In this document: positions 1 to 8,189 of the stretch, one piece after another
How positions within the stretch are numbered: position 1 is the first letter of the stretch
How the letters are laid out: the number at the start of each line of letters is the position of its first letter
Assembly (NCBI GenBank): GCA_043721315.1
Contig: JAYSQZ010000019.1
Coordinates: 62,001-126,000, forward strand
DNA length: 64,000 nucleotides
Source of the DNA: Elstera sp043721315
Lineage (GTDB): Bacteria > Pseudomonadota > Alphaproteobacteria > Elsterales > Elsteraceae
Direction of reading: 5' to 3'
Program-made: the position numbers and the translations under genes
The notes under the pieces: generated by a model
Database searches by the model: none
Seen by the model: only the letters and a program-made list of their open reading frames with translations
What the model was told of the DNA's origin: nothing

Positions 1-337
1 GGCCGAACAGATGCACGCGCGTTAAGCCGAAGGCGTCGAGCAGGGGGATCAGGAAGGTTTCGGCCTCGCGGGTGTGATAGTCCAGCGGGCGCGGTAGGGT
101 GATGGGGCTGGAGTGGCCATAGCCTTCGCGGGAATAGATCAGCACGCCGCAGCCGGTAGCGTCGCGAATTTGCTCTGGCAGATCACGCCAAATCGCAACG
201 CACCCGAGGCCCTCGTGCAGCATCACCACGGGCGGCGCATCGGGCCGATGGGCGGGCGGAAGCCAGCGGTATTCCAAGCTGGCCCCGGCGAGGGCGATCA
301 GCCCTTGCGTTGGCGCATCAGCGGGCAGTGGCGGCAT
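1..337 (-). CDS. Alpha/beta hydrolase, partial (C-terminus outside window)
   Basis: The N-terminal ~112 residues of an alpha/beta-fold hydrolase are visible; the gene runs off the left edge. The translation shows a strand ending VVMLHEGLG, the usual oxyanion-side HGxxG-like position (here HEGLG), then LIYSREGYGHS and the strand VHLFG that normally leads into the G-x-S-x-G nucleophile elbow. The elbow itself, the acid and the catalytic His lie beyond the window. The ATG at 337 lies inside the 3' end of nudC (20-bp overlap), so the two are probably translationally coupled. The substrate cannot be inferred. The family call rests on the strand pattern and is fairly secure. Confidence 0.72.
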   Translation of the reverse strand, partial: MPPLPADAPTQGLIALAGASLEYRWLPPAHRPDAPPVVMLHEGLGCVAIWRDLPEQIRDATGCGVLIYSREGYGHSSPITLPRPLDYHTREAETFLIPLLDAFGLTRVHLFG

Positions 338-1241
338 CAGACAGCCAGTCTTCGATGAGGCGGCGGGCGATGGAATCGGCGCGCGGGGCGACGTGCTGGG
401 CGATGTCGGGATCAAGCAATTCGCGCTGAGTGAACCAGCGCGCGCTTTCGATTTCGCTGGGATCAACCGTGATGTTGAACGTCAGCGCTTGCGCCCGGAA
501 GCCGATCATTAGCGACGAGGGGAATGGCCAGGGCTGCGAGGCGCAGTAGCTAACATCGCCAATCCGCACGCCAACTTCTTCCCACACTTCCCGGCGCACG
601 GCTTCTTCCAGGCTTTCCCCCGGCTCAACGAACCCCGCGAGGGTGGACATCATGCCCAGCGGCCATACCGCTTGCCGCCCGAGCAAAACGCGCGGCTCCG
701 GGCCAGTCTCGTCCGTTACCAGCATGATCACAGCGGGGTCGGTGCGCGGGAAATGGGGGGTGCCGCAACTCGCCGACGTGCAACGGCGCACGTGGCCGCC
801 TTCGGCGCTTATCGTGGGGGAACCGCACACGCCGCAGAACTGCGTCCGCTGGTGCCAATAGGCCATGCCGCGCCCATAGGCGAGGCGGGCGGCGAGACCG
901 GCTTCCAGCGCCGGGCCGTAGCGGCGCAAATCGGCCCATTCGGCGCTCTGAGCTTCAGCAAACCGCAGTGCGTCCGCTTCCTCCCAATCCGAGAGATCAA
1001 GTGCAAAAATCTGCCGGTCCTCGTGCCGCCCCAGCAGCACGGTTGGCGCGCGATCAAAGCGCTCCAGCAGCAGCGCTTGCCCGCCAACGAACAGGCTTTT
1101 GCCCTGCCAATAGAGCTGCCACTGGGCGGCAGTGTCGCGCCAGCTTTCGGTCGAAAACCCATCGAACGCCTTGCGGTCCAACGGATCGCGAACAAGGCCG
1201 GAATCGCTGTAAAACAGCGGCTTAGTCGAAAAATTAAGCAT
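318..1241 (-). CDS. nudC: NADH/NAD-capped RNA pyrophosphatase NudC
   Basis: A 307-residue Nudix hydrolase that cleaves the pyrophosphate of NADH and, in studied relatives, removes NAD caps from RNA. A four-Cys zinc site is visible (C136, C139, C154, C159 in CGVCG...CTSASCG). The Nudix box starts at about G193 (GFVEPGES...REVWEEVGV), and the NudC-specific SQPWPFPSS motif follows it. The ATG at 1241 was chosen because the conserved N-terminus starts there; a longer reading would run into the SRP RNA gene on the other strand. Its stop overlaps the start of the alpha/beta hydrolase. Confidence 0.93.
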   Translation of the reverse strand: MLNFSTKPLFYSDSGLVRDPLDRKAFDGFSTESWRDTAAQWQLYWQGKSLFVGGQALLLERFDRAPTVLLGRHEDRQIFALDLSDWEEADALRFAEAQSAEWADLRRYGPALEAGLAARLAYGRGMAYWHQRTQFCGVCGSPTISAEGGHVRRCTSASCGTPHFPRTDPAVIMLVTDETGPEPRVLLGRQAVWPLGMMSTLAGFVEPGESLEEAVRREVWEEVGVRIGDVSYCASQPWPFPSSLMIGFRAQALTFNITVDPSEIESARWFTQRELLDPDIAQHVAPRADSIARRLIEDWLSDAATAR

Positions 1242-1332
1242 GATGGGAGTAGTTTGGCGGGTTCTTGTGACGCGCGCAACCGTTCCCCCTGCCACAGCCC
1301 CTTGCGTTTGCGGCCCTAACCGACGATATACA

Positions 1333-1439
1333 GGTCTGGGAGGTTGGCCATGGGCGATGCCCTCGCCAATCCGGTCAGGTCCGGAAGGAAGCAGCCGTAA
1401 CGAGTTTCGTGTCGGGTCGTGCCGCCAGCCTCCCACCTT
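1333..1439 (+). ncRNA. ffs: Signal recognition particle RNA, small bacterial (4.5S) type
   Basis: The hallmark apical hairpin GGTCAGGTCCGGAAGGAAGC is at 1373-1392, followed by AGCCGTAACGAG. The flanks pair as a long stem (GGTCTGGGAGGTTGGC near 1333 with GCCAGCCTCCCACC near 1424-1437). This RNA scaffolds Ffh in co-translational targeting of membrane proteins. A short T-containing run follows at 1438. The ends are approximate to a few bases. It is divergent from nudC. Confidence 0.93.
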
Positions 1440-1507
1440 TTCTGGGCTTGCTAGATAGTTGCATTCAAACTGTTGTGATAAAAGTGTGGTGATTTCCTAT
1501 AAAAACA

Positions 1508-1538
1508 TTGACTCAGCAACTTGCTGAGTGATTATATT
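1508..1538 (+). promoter_or_regulatory. Promoter with 19-bp perfect palindrome (putative operator)
   Basis: TTGACT (1508-1513) and TATATT (1533-1538) form a sigma70-like promoter with a long 19-bp spacer. The palindrome ACTCAGCAACTTGCTGAGT (1511-1529, 9-bp arms about a central C) overlaps the -35 and fills the spacer. This is the expected place for an autorepressor, and the second gene downstream encodes an XRE-type DNA-binding protein. The palindrome is seen directly; its pairing with that protein is inferred. Confidence 0.6.
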
Positions 1539-1578
1539 TCGTAATCATAATTTTTTATGAGGATAAAGATTAGTAAAT

Positions 1579-1983
1579 ATGACAAACAAAAAAAATTACA
1601 TATGCGATCTAATTATAGAACTTAGAGAAGTTGATAGATTTTTTGATACAACAATCATGACTGATGTTGATATAATTGAAGTTAATCTGAGTTTTTTAAA
1701 TAGTTTTCCTAGGAAAGTTTGTAAAAAAATAAACATTTCAGTAATTTCAAATATTTTAGTAAGGGAACGAGATGTATTTTTATATAAATTTCACATAAAT
1801 AGTGAGGTGGAGCCATCTTTGAAAAATCATCTTGGCCCGAGCGTGCTTAGATTTCTGCTAGATAGGATAATGGAGGAATTTAGTCTTGACTCTATCGAAA
1901 TTATTGGAGCGAGCCGGACCTCGGGTGCAAATCCAGGCCGTTATCCTGAACGCATCAGGTTCACCCGTCGGCCTTCGTCTTAG
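1579..1983 (+). CDS. AT-rich hypothetical protein, first gene of a two-gene module
   Basis: 134 residues; not recognised. The coding sequence to about 1905 is very AT-rich (poly-A codons, many Ile/Lys/Asn) and unlike neighbouring genes, suggesting acquisition. The last ~25 residues (from about GASRTSG on) come from GC-rich DNA that also encodes the start of the next gene in another frame, so the natural C-terminus may have been lost or altered. No membrane segment or signal peptide is visible. An SD-like GAGGA lies about 15 nt before the ATG, rather distant. Position just ahead of an XRE protein, with overlap, is that of a toxin in a toxin-antitoxin pair, but no toxin family motif is visible. 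Confidence 0.5.
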   Translation: MTNKKNYICDLIIELREVDRFFDTTIMTDVDIIEVNLSFLNSFPRKVCKKINISVISNILVRERDVFLYKFHINSEVEPSLKNHLGPSVLRFLLDRIMEEFSLDSIEIIGASRTSGANPGRYPERIRFTRRPSS

Positions 1984-2389
1984 CCGAGATTTGACGCGAC
2001 CTGATCGTCTCGTTACCGCGTTTCGTCATCTTATAACCAATGGAGTTCGGGGGCACAAAGCCAAAGAGGCTATAGATTTACTTGCCATTAACGAGACTGT
2101 CGATTTGATTGTACCTAAAGTAGAGGATTTTGTCGCTTTTTCAACAGCCCTCACGGATTGCGGCCTGACGGTGGAGCGCCATATGCCGCCGCAGGCGGAT
2201 GTTGCCGCCATTCGGGCGAAACAGAAGCTAACCCAGGAACAGTTCGCCGCGCGCTTTGCCCTCGGTCTCGCAACCGTTCAGAATTGGGAGCAAGGCCGCT
2301 CGGTTCCCGATGGTCCGGCGCGCTCGTTTTTGGCCGTGATCGACCGTTATCCCGAGATTGCGGAAGAAGTGGTGAAAGCGCGGCCCTGA
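1886..2389 (+). CDS. XRE-family DNA-binding protein (antitoxin-like)
   Basis: 167 residues if translation starts at TTG 1886, which has GGAGGA at 1872-1877, 8 nt upstream; a GTG at 1925 is the alternative. The C-terminal half is a clear helix-turn-helix (IRAKQKLTQEQFAARFALGL then VQNWEQGRSVPDGPARSFL), typical of antitoxin-like XRE regulators. Residues ~15-95 form a separate alpha/beta-looking domain (ASGSPVGLRLSRDL, KEAIDLLAINETVDL) that I cannot name. It overlaps the preceding AT-rich gene by 98 bp. It is a plausible repressor of its own promoter through the 1511-1529 palindrome. dnaX starts 21 bp downstream and may share transcription. Confidence 0.72.
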   Translation: MTLSKLLERAGPRVQIQAVILNASGSPVGLRLSRDLTRPDRLVTAFRHLITNGVRGHKAKEAIDLLAINETVDLIVPKVEDFVAFSTALTDCGLTVERHMPPQADVAAIRAKQKLTQEQFAARFALGLATVQNWEQGRSVPDGPARSFLAVIDRYPEIAEEVVKARP

Positions 2390-2410
2390 CCCGCTACACT
2401 GCTCTCCGCC

Positions 2411-4180
2411 ATGACAACACCCAACACCGCCGCACCCGAATATCGGGTGCTTGCCCGCAAGTACCGCCCGCAAACCTTCGCCGATATGATCGGGCAGGAG
2501 GCGTTGGTAAGAACGCTGACGAACGCCATTCAGTCGGGCCGCCTCGCCCATGCCTTTATGTTGACCGGCGTGCGCGGGGTTGGGAAGACGACCTCTGCCC
2601 GCATCGTCGCGCGCGCGCTCAACTGCATCGGCGCGGATGGCACCGGCGGGCCGACTCCGGAGCCGTGCGGCGTGTGCGATCCGTGTATAGCGATTGCCGC
2701 CGACCGCCACCCGGACGTGATCGAGATGGATGCCGCCAGCCGCACTGGCGTCGATGACATCCGGGAAATCATTGATGGGGTGCGCTACAAGCCGATTTCG
2801 GCACGCTACAAAATCTACATTATCGACGAAGTGCATATGCTCTCCAAAAACGCCTTCAACGCCCTGTTGAAGACGCTGGAAGAGCCACCCGACCACACCA
2901 AATTCCTGTTTGCCACGACCGAAATCCGCAAGGTGCCGATTACAGTGCTCTCGCGCTGTCAGCGCTTCGATTTGCGCCGGATCGAGCCGGAAGTGCTGGC
3001 AGCCCATTTCACCCGCATTGCCGACTTGGAAAAAGTGGTGCTAACGCCGGAAGCGGCGGCGCTCATCGGGCGTGCGGCAGATGGCTCCGCCCGCGATGGT
3101 ATGTCTCTGCTCGATCAAGCGATTGCGCTGTCCTCAAGCGGCACAGTGGAAGCCGACACCGTGCGCGGGATGCTGGGGCTTGCCGACAGGCTCAGCGTCT
3201 ACGATCTCTTCGGCAAAGTAATGGCGGGGCACATCGCCGAAGCCTTAGCGCTTTATGAAGATATGCACCGGGCGGGGGCGGATCCTAGCCAAGTGGTGCA
3301 AGATGTGCTCGGCCTTTGCCACGGCGTCACGCGCCTCAAGGTTGCGCCCGGCGCGCTGGAAAGTGCGGCGGAAACCGAGCGGCGCGCGGCCTCGGCCTTG
3401 GCGGGCAGCCTGTCGGTTGCAACCCTTACCCGCGCTTGGCAAATTCTGCTGAAGGGCGCGCAGGAGGTTCATGCCGCGCCCGATCCGCGTGCAGCGCTGG
3501 AAATGGTGCTGATCCGCCTCGCCTACGTCACCGATCTGCCTAGCCCTGCCGATCTTATTCGGCGCTTAACCAGCGAGGGGGCGGCCTCCGGTTCTGCACC
3601 CTCGGCTCCGCAAGGCGGTGGCACAGGCCCGCGTCTCGCAATGATTTCCGGCGGCGGGGCGCAAGCGGTGGCCCAGGCCGAACCCGTGCAGGCGCAGGCG
3701 GCGCTACCGCAACCGCGCAGTTTTGAAGAAGTGGTGGCGCTGGTCGAGGCCCAGAAGGATCTCTCCCTCCGCACGCATCTGATGAACGATGTGCGCTTGG
3801 TGGCGTTCGAGGTTGGTAAGATCGAACTGATGCCGCTGGAGCGCGCGCCGCGTGATCTTGCGGCCCGCCTGTCGGGCGTGTTGCAGGAGTGGACTGGGCG
3901 GCGCTGGATGGTCGTTCTCAGCACGGCGGGCGGCCAGCAAACCTTGCGCGAGCAAGAACAGTCGGAAGCCTCGGCGCGGCGGCAACGCTTGGCCCAGCAC
4001 GCGCTGGTGCAGCAGGTGGCAAAAGCCTTGGGCGGCACGCTGGAGGAGATGATCGTCACCCCCCGCCAGTCGTTTCTGCCCAGCGCCCCCCTTGCCGCGC
4101 TCGACCCCGATGCCGAAATGCTTGACGAGACCGGCGATTTTAGCGTCGATGATGGCGATTTTCTGGATCACACGTTCTAA
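2411..4180 (+). CDS. dnaX: DNA polymerase III subunit tau/gamma
   Basis: 589-residue clamp-loader ATPase of the replicative polymerase. It starts with the conserved ARKYRPQTFADMIGQE. Walker A is GVRGVGKTT (residues 53-61), zinc ligands are C72, C86, C89 and C92, the Walker B/DEVH region is IIDEVHMLS, and sensor 1 is LFATTEIRK followed by SRCQRFDLRRI. The C-terminal ~200 residues are the Ala/Pro-rich linker and tau-specific region. It heads the dnaX-ybaB-recR operon, a conserved bacterial order. I did not find an obvious A-run slippery site for a gamma-form frameshift. Confidence 0.97.
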   Translation: MTTPNTAAPEYRVLARKYRPQTFADMIGQEALVRTLTNAIQSGRLAHAFMLTGVRGVGKTTSARIVARALNCIGADGTGGPTPEPCGVCDPCIAIAADRHPDVIEMDAASRTGVDDIREIIDGVRYKPISARYKIYIIDEVHMLSKNAFNALLKTLEEPPDHTKFLFATTEIRKVPITVLSRCQRFDLRRIEPEVLAAHFTRIADLEKVVLTPEAAALIGRAADGSARDGMSLLDQAIALSSSGTVEADTVRGMLGLADRLSVYDLFGKVMAGHIAEALALYEDMHRAGADPSQVVQDVLGLCHGVTRLKVAPGALESAAETERRAASALAGSLSVATLTRAWQILLKGAQEVHAAPDPRAALEMVLIRLAYVTDLPSPADLIRRLTSEGAASGSAPSAPQGGGTGPRLAMISGGGAQAVAQAEPVQAQAALPQPRSFEEVVALVEAQKDLSLRTHLMNDVRLVAFEVGKIELMPLERAPRDLAARLSGVLQEWTGRRWMVVLSTAGGQQTLREQEQSEASARRQRLAQHALVQQVAKALGGTLEEMIVTPRQSFLPSAPLAALDPDAEMLDETGDFSVDDGDFLDHTF

Positions 4181-4224
4181 CTGGCCCCATTCTAACTGGC
4201 TGATTGGCCGAAGGGAGTTCCCCG

Positions 4225-4548
4225 ATGAAGAATTTCGGGCAGATGATGAAGCAGGCCCAACAGATGCAAACCAAAATGGCCGAAATGCAGGCCAAGCTGG
4301 AAAGCACAGACGTGGACGGCCAAAGCGGCGGCGGCATGGTAAAAGTGCGCGTTAACGGCAAGGGCGATCTTAAGAAGATCAGCATCGACAAATCGCTGTG
4401 CGACCCCAACGAAGTTGAAATGCTGGAAGATTTGATTCTGGCAGCGATCAATGACGCTAAGGGCAAAACCGAAGCGCTGGCCGCCGAGCAAATGTCCGCC
4501 CTCACTGGCGGGATGAAACTGCCACCGGGGATCAAACTACCGTTTTAA
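4225..4548 (+). CDS. ybaB: YbaB/EbfC family nucleoid-associated protein
   Basis: 107-residue DNA-binding protein of the YbaB/EbfC family, a small dimer with a long helical hairpin. It opens with MKNFGQMMKQAQQMQTKMAE and has the conserved core VRVNGKGDLKKISIDKSL followed by NEVEMLEDLILAAINDA. The ATG at 4225 was chosen because GAAGGGAG lies 7-14 nt upstream and the family begins here; a TTG 21 bp earlier is unlikely. It sits between dnaX and recR, the classical arrangement, and ends 10 bp before recR. Confidence 0.95.
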   Translation: MKNFGQMMKQAQQMQTKMAEMQAKLESTDVDGQSGGGMVKVRVNGKGDLKKISIDKSLCDPNEVEMLEDLILAAINDAKGKTEALAAEQMSALTGGMKLPPGIKLPF

Positions 4549-4558
4549 GGGCGTTTTC

Positions 4559-5164
4559 ATGAGCATCGAGACGCCGCTGGATGGGCTGATTGCCCTGCTC
4601 GCCCGCTTGCCCGGCCTTGGCCCCCGGTCGGCGCGGCGGGCGGCGTTGCATTTGCTGAAGCGGCGCGACGCGCTGATGTTGCCGTTGGCCGAGGCGATCA
4701 ACGAAACCGCGCGCACGATTAAAACGTGCACGGTCTGCGGTACGCTTGATAGCTCCGATCCGTGCCGTATTTGCCGCGACGACAGCCGCGCCCACGGGCC
4801 GATCTGCATTGTGGAGCAGGTGGGCGATTTGTGGGCGATTGAGCGCACAGGCAGCTTCCACGGGCGCTATCACGTCCTCGGCGGCACGCTGTCGGCGCTT
4901 GAAGGCGTCGGGCCGGAAGCGCTCGGTGTGCCGCGTTTGCTGGCGCGGCTGAAGGAAGGCGGCGTTAGCGAAGTTATTCTAGCGTTGAATGCTACGCTCG
5001 ACGGGCAAACGACCGCCTATTACCTCACCGAAGCCTTGGCGGACAGTGGCATCAAACTCACTCGCCTTGCCCACGGCGTCCCCGTTGGGGGCGAGTTGGA
5101 TTACCTCGACGACGGCACCCTGATGGCGGCTTTCGCGGCCCGGCGGAGTGTGGACGCGCCTTAG
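4559..5164 (+). CDS. recR: Recombination mediator protein RecR
   Basis: 201 residues, full length for the family. Helix-hairpin-helix LPGLGPRSARRAALHLL (17-33), zinc finger C57/C60/C69/C72 (CTVCGTLDSSDPCRICRD), and a Toprim domain (about 80-176) with IVEQVGDLWAIE and ALNATLDGQTTAYYL. RecR works with RecF and RecO to load RecA on gapped DNA. Last gene of the dnaX operon; it converges on the MFS transporter gene downstream. Confidence 0.97.
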   Translation: MSIETPLDGLIALLARLPGLGPRSARRAALHLLKRRDALMLPLAEAINETARTIKTCTVCGTLDSSDPCRICRDDSRAHGPICIVEQVGDLWAIERTGSFHGRYHVLGGTLSALEGVGPEALGVPRLLARLKEGGVSEVILALNATLDGQTTAYYLTEALADSGIKLTRLAHGVPVGGELDYLDDGTLMAAFAARRSVDAP

Positions 5165-5193
5165 AGCGTTTGACCTGAGCCATTGCCGATCAC

Positions 5194-5211
5194 AACACGG
5201 GTACCCGTGTT
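5194..5211. repeat. 18-bp perfect palindrome between convergent genes
   Basis: AACACGGGTACCCGTGTT is a perfect 18-bp inverted repeat with no loop. It lies 30 bp past the recR stop and overlaps the stop codon of the MFS gene on the other strand. There is no T-run on either side, so it is not a typical intrinsic terminator. It could be a protein-binding site or a weak bidirectional end signal. Confidence 0.5.
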
Positions 5212-6415
5212 ATCGTCCTCGCATCCCCCACGCCAGCCCAACCGCCTGCGCGCCGAGACACAGCGCCAAACCCCAAATCTGCCCATCAAGGCCAAGCTCG
5301 TTCACCAGCGCGCCGACGCCAGTTTGCACGAGGAAGGCGGCGCTGAAGGCCAGCATATTGATAGCGGTATTCACGCGCCCAGCGAGATAGGCCGGGAGGG
5401 TTTGGGAGAGGAAGGCGTAGCCCATCATGCTGGCCGCGCCAACCGCGCCGAACAGGCCCCAGAGCAAGGCGGGCGGCAGCGGCAGCCGGAGTAGCAGGGC
5501 AAGTTGCACCAGCAGGAACAGGCTCATACCGATACGCCCAACAGTGAGCGGGCCAATGCCGCGTTGGCGGGCGGCTTCGGCGATTAGGCCGAGCGAGAAG
5601 AGGCCTAGAGCCATGCCGATGGCGGCGCTGGTGACGACATTGGCAGCGGCGAGCCGGTCTAGCCCCTGCACCTCGCGCACCCAGGGGCCGATCCACAGGG
5701 CTTGATAGCCGAGATAGGCCCCTTGGCAGAGGGCGGTCATGGGGGCGATGCGCCAGAACAGCGCCGAGCCGTAAATGGCTTTGAACCCCGCCCCCAGGCT
5801 TTCTTGCGGCGGCGGTGCGCTCGTGTCGGCAGGCGGCGCGGGGATCAGCGTGGCAATGGCGAGGGCTACCAGAAGCGTGAGACCCGCAAGGCCCCAGAAC
5901 ACACCGCGCCAGTCGGTAACGTGCAGCGCGAGTTCGACCGGGGTGGCGGCCACTATCGCCCCAAGCCCGCCCGCGACCATATAGAGCGAGTTCCACAGCG
6001 GTAGTTTTTCGCGCGGAAACCACAGCACCAGCGCCTTGAACCCCGCCATTAGGCAGCCCGACACGCCAAGGCCAATGAGGGCGCGCGCGAGAATGAGCGT
6101 CGGCACGGTCTGGGCAATCGCAAACCCCGCAGCCCCCAAGGCCGCTAAAATCAACAGCCCCGCCTGCACCCGGCGCGGCCCGAACTTATCCAGCAGCAGC
6201 CCGAGCGGGATTTGAAACAGCGCGAAAGTGATGAAATAAGCAGAGGTCAGAAGCCCCAAATCGGCGGGCGACAGCGCCAGATCGCGCGCGAGGTCCGGCG
6301 ACAGCACGGCATTGACCGTGCGGTAGAGGTAGGAGAGAAAATAGCCCGCCGCGAAAACCACGAAGACGCGCGCCTGAGTTGTATTTCTCAGAATGCTGCT
6401 TGCTCCTCGGGTCAT
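5210..6415 (-). CDS. MFS transporter
   Basis: 401 residues with about 12 hydrophobic segments. The signature loop between helices 2 and 3 is visible (PLGLLLDKFGPRRV), as is LILARALIGLGVSGCLMAGFK, which resembles helices 4-5 of the MFS-1 family. The central loop (TLIPAPPADTSAPPPQES, about residues 190-210) divides the two six-helix halves. The substrate is not indicated by the sequence or by neighbours. No strong SD is seen before the ATG at 6415. Convergent with recR. Confidence 0.85.
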   Translation of the reverse strand: MTRGASSILRNTTQARVFVVFAAGYFLSYLYRTVNAVLSPDLARDLALSPADLGLLTSAYFITFALFQIPLGLLLDKFGPRRVQAGLLILAALGAAGFAIAQTVPTLILARALIGLGVSGCLMAGFKALVLWFPREKLPLWNSLYMVAGGLGAIVAATPVELALHVTDWRGVFWGLAGLTLLVALAIATLIPAPPADTSAPPPQESLGAGFKAIYGSALFWRIAPMTALCQGAYLGYQALWIGPWVREVQGLDRLAAANVVTSAAIGMALGLFSLGLIAEAARQRGIGPLTVGRIGMSLFLLVQLALLLRLPLPPALLWGLFGAVGAASMMGYAFLSQTLPAYLAGRVNTAINMLAFSAAFLVQTGVGALVNELGLDGQIWGLALCLGAQAVGLAWGMRGR

Positions 6416-6487
6416 TTTTCGCGATTTTCTTTTTCTGTGTCAAAAAACAAGATTCAAGGATCAGAGTTTTGTGAGGCAGTTGTTGGC

Positions 6488-7360
6488 TCAATAGCCAGCT
6501 TCCGCTGGTCTAACGACGGGGCACCTTGAAATGATTTGATTGACATCTGCTGTCACTGCTCTCGGAAGACCTCTGCTAGTAAGAAGATAATCAAGACATT
6601 CCAAAATAGCCTTTAGAGTATTTTTTCGAGCGGCTGGAAGGTTTTGTCGTTTGAAGTATTGCGGTTGTTTTTGGAAAGTTCTATTGAAAAGTCGATCATG
6701 ATGGGCACACATATTTCTTAAATCGACCAAGCATTCAACCCAGTTTAGAAAAACGGCATCGGACGGTATGTTGAATTTTTGGGCAATAGCGGTCTTGTTG
6801 GGTCCGCTCAAGCGTTGAAAAATGCGTGCAGTTGCGCCGAAGGTCAAAAATTCTTTCATCGTCCATATGGGGGGCAGGAGGGGGGTGTCGTAGGTCTTCC
6901 GATAATGGTGTGCGCGCGGGTCTTTTGAGTATTGATAGATATTCCCAAACATCTGAAGGGTCTCGAGATGTTTAGTTGGATCGCCAAAGGCTGTTACATC
7001 ATCATATGGGTGAGTACCGTGACCTTGGCTTAATGTTTCCGATACTGCATTGCGGAACAGAATCTCGAACTGACCAACAGCCGAGAAGCAGGCCTCCCGT
7101 AGGTGCTGATCACATTCATATATATCCAGGATATCTTGATAGGTTGTGCCTGAGATAAACGGTCGATTGGCAAGATTTGGGTCACGGCGGCTGATACAAT
7201 AAATCCGAAGCCGTTCGTATCCGATCAAATCTATGCTGTGTGCCGCAGCGCTGAGGTCTGGGATATGAAGCCCGTTTGATTGAAGATGGCTCACGCGCTG
7301 GGCGGCGGTTGCATGAGGTTTGGGATAAGGTCTGAGTGCCATGGGCGGTTTCGACGCCAT
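6488..7360 (-). CDS. Abi family (AbiD/AbiF-like) protein with HEPN motif
   Basis: 290 residues. Matches the Abi_2 pattern: an N-terminal LIGYERLRIYCIS, a central YQDILDIYECDQHLREACF followed by the helix FEILFRNAVSETL, and a C-terminal RNMCAHHDRLFNR. The last is the R-x(4-6)-H HEPN ribonuclease-type motif characteristic of AbiD/AbiF phage-exclusion proteins. Base composition is clearly lower in GC than the neighbours, which suggests acquisition. The start is either ATG 7360 or ATG 7342; neither has a strong SD. It stands alone, without a recognisable antitoxin, although a TTTAC/GTAAA palindrome lies 64 bp upstream. Confidence 0.82.
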   Translation of the reverse strand: MASKPPMALRPYPKPHATAAQRVSHLQSNGLHIPDLSAAAHSIDLIGYERLRIYCISRRDPNLANRPFISGTTYQDILDIYECDQHLREACFSAVGQFEILFRNAVSETLSQGHGTHPYDDVTAFGDPTKHLETLQMFGNIYQYSKDPRAHHYRKTYDTPLLPPIWTMKEFLTFGATARIFQRLSGPNKTAIAQKFNIPSDAVFLNWVECLVDLRNMCAHHDRLFNRTFQKQPQYFKRQNLPAARKNTLKAILECLDYLLTSRGLPRAVTADVNQIISRCPVVRPAEAGY

Positions 7361-7423
7361 TCAGAAATAAGAAGGGCCACCCTTTTGCACTCCTCGGAAA
7401 GACGTGTGGTGGCCCATGACCTC

Positions 7424-7434
7424 TTTACAGTAAA
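7424..7434. promoter_or_regulatory. Short palindrome TTTACAGTAAA upstream of the Abi gene
   Basis: An 11-bp perfect inverted repeat (TTTAC-A-GTAAA) lies in the 125-bp gap between sspB and the Abi gene, upstream of the latter. The same half-sites occur at 55771-55785 and 56073-56088 around an XRE regulator, with different spacing. A regulatory role is only a guess. Confidence 0.3.
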
Positions 7435-7485
7435 CATACAACGGCGGCTTTGCAAGGCTTCTTTCAGCAAGGAGGGGTTTAAGCC

Positions 7486-8064
7486 CTATTTGCGCCGAAA
7501 CTGATCGAGGAACACGACCGAGCCTTCTTTGGGTTCACCTTCTTTCCCGTCTTCGGCAGGCGCTTCGCCTTCCGCCGGAGCGTCGGTATCAACCTTCGCA
7601 TCGGTCTTGGCAGCAGGGATGGGTAGGCGCGTAGGCTCGGTGAGGGGGCCAAGCGGTTTTGCGGTTTTAACCGTTTTATCCTCAGCCTCTTCACCATCCA
7701 GCGCGGCGGTGGCCTGCTGGAACTGCAAGCCGAACTGCGCTGCCGGATCGGCGAAGGAGGTAATGGCCGCAAACGGAACGACCAGCCGCTCGTGAACATC
7801 GTTGAAGCTCAAGGTGATGCCGAACTGTTCGGACGTTACGTCCAGCCCCCAGAATTGATGCTGAATGACGATGGTCATTTCATCCGGGTAGCGTTCGTGC
7901 AGATAATCGGCAATCTGCACCCCTTCGGCAGCCGTGCGGAACGAGATGAAGAAATGGTGCGATCCTGGCAAGCCCGTGGCCGCCACCATGCGGAGCGCCC
8001 GGCGTACAACCCCCCGCAATGCTTCTTCGATCATGCGGTCGTAGCGAAGCAGATTGATGGGCAT
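7486..8064 (-). CDS. sspB: SspB-family ClpXP adaptor, alphaproteobacterial type
   Basis: 192 residues. The N-terminal ~125 residues match the SspB fold that binds ssrA-tagged substrates: YDRMIEEALRGVVRRAL, then HHFFISFRT, HERYPDEMTIVIQHQFW and ITLSFNDVHERLVVPFAAI. The C-terminal ~60 residues are acidic and Pro/Ala-rich, with a short conserved tail (VVFLDQFRRK) of the kind that docks on ClpX. It delivers tmRNA-tagged proteins to ClpXP; the tmRNA gene lies directly upstream on the same strand, an apt pairing. Confidence 0.92.
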   Translation of the reverse strand: MPINLLRYDRMIEEALRGVVRRALRMVAATGLPGSHHFFISFRTAAEGVQIADYLHERYPDEMTIVIQHQFWGLDVTSEQFGITLSFNDVHERLVVPFAAITSFADPAAQFGLQFQQATAALDGEEAEDKTVKTAKPLGPLTEPTRLPIPAAKTDAKVDTDAPAEGEAPAEDGKEGEPKEGSVVFLDQFRRK

Positions 8065-8189
8065 GTTCTACGCCTCCTATTTTCAAAAACCGTCGCGGTT
8101 GCGCCGCGCGCTGTGTGCCGCTCTTTTCCATCACAGACCACAAAAACCCGGCGGGGGGCAAGGGTCAAGAACGCGAAACAGAACCGAAG

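Noticed and set aside
2411..4180. Programmed frameshift within dnaX
   Set aside because: No A-AAA-AAG-type slippery heptamer with a following hairpin was noticed in the expected region.
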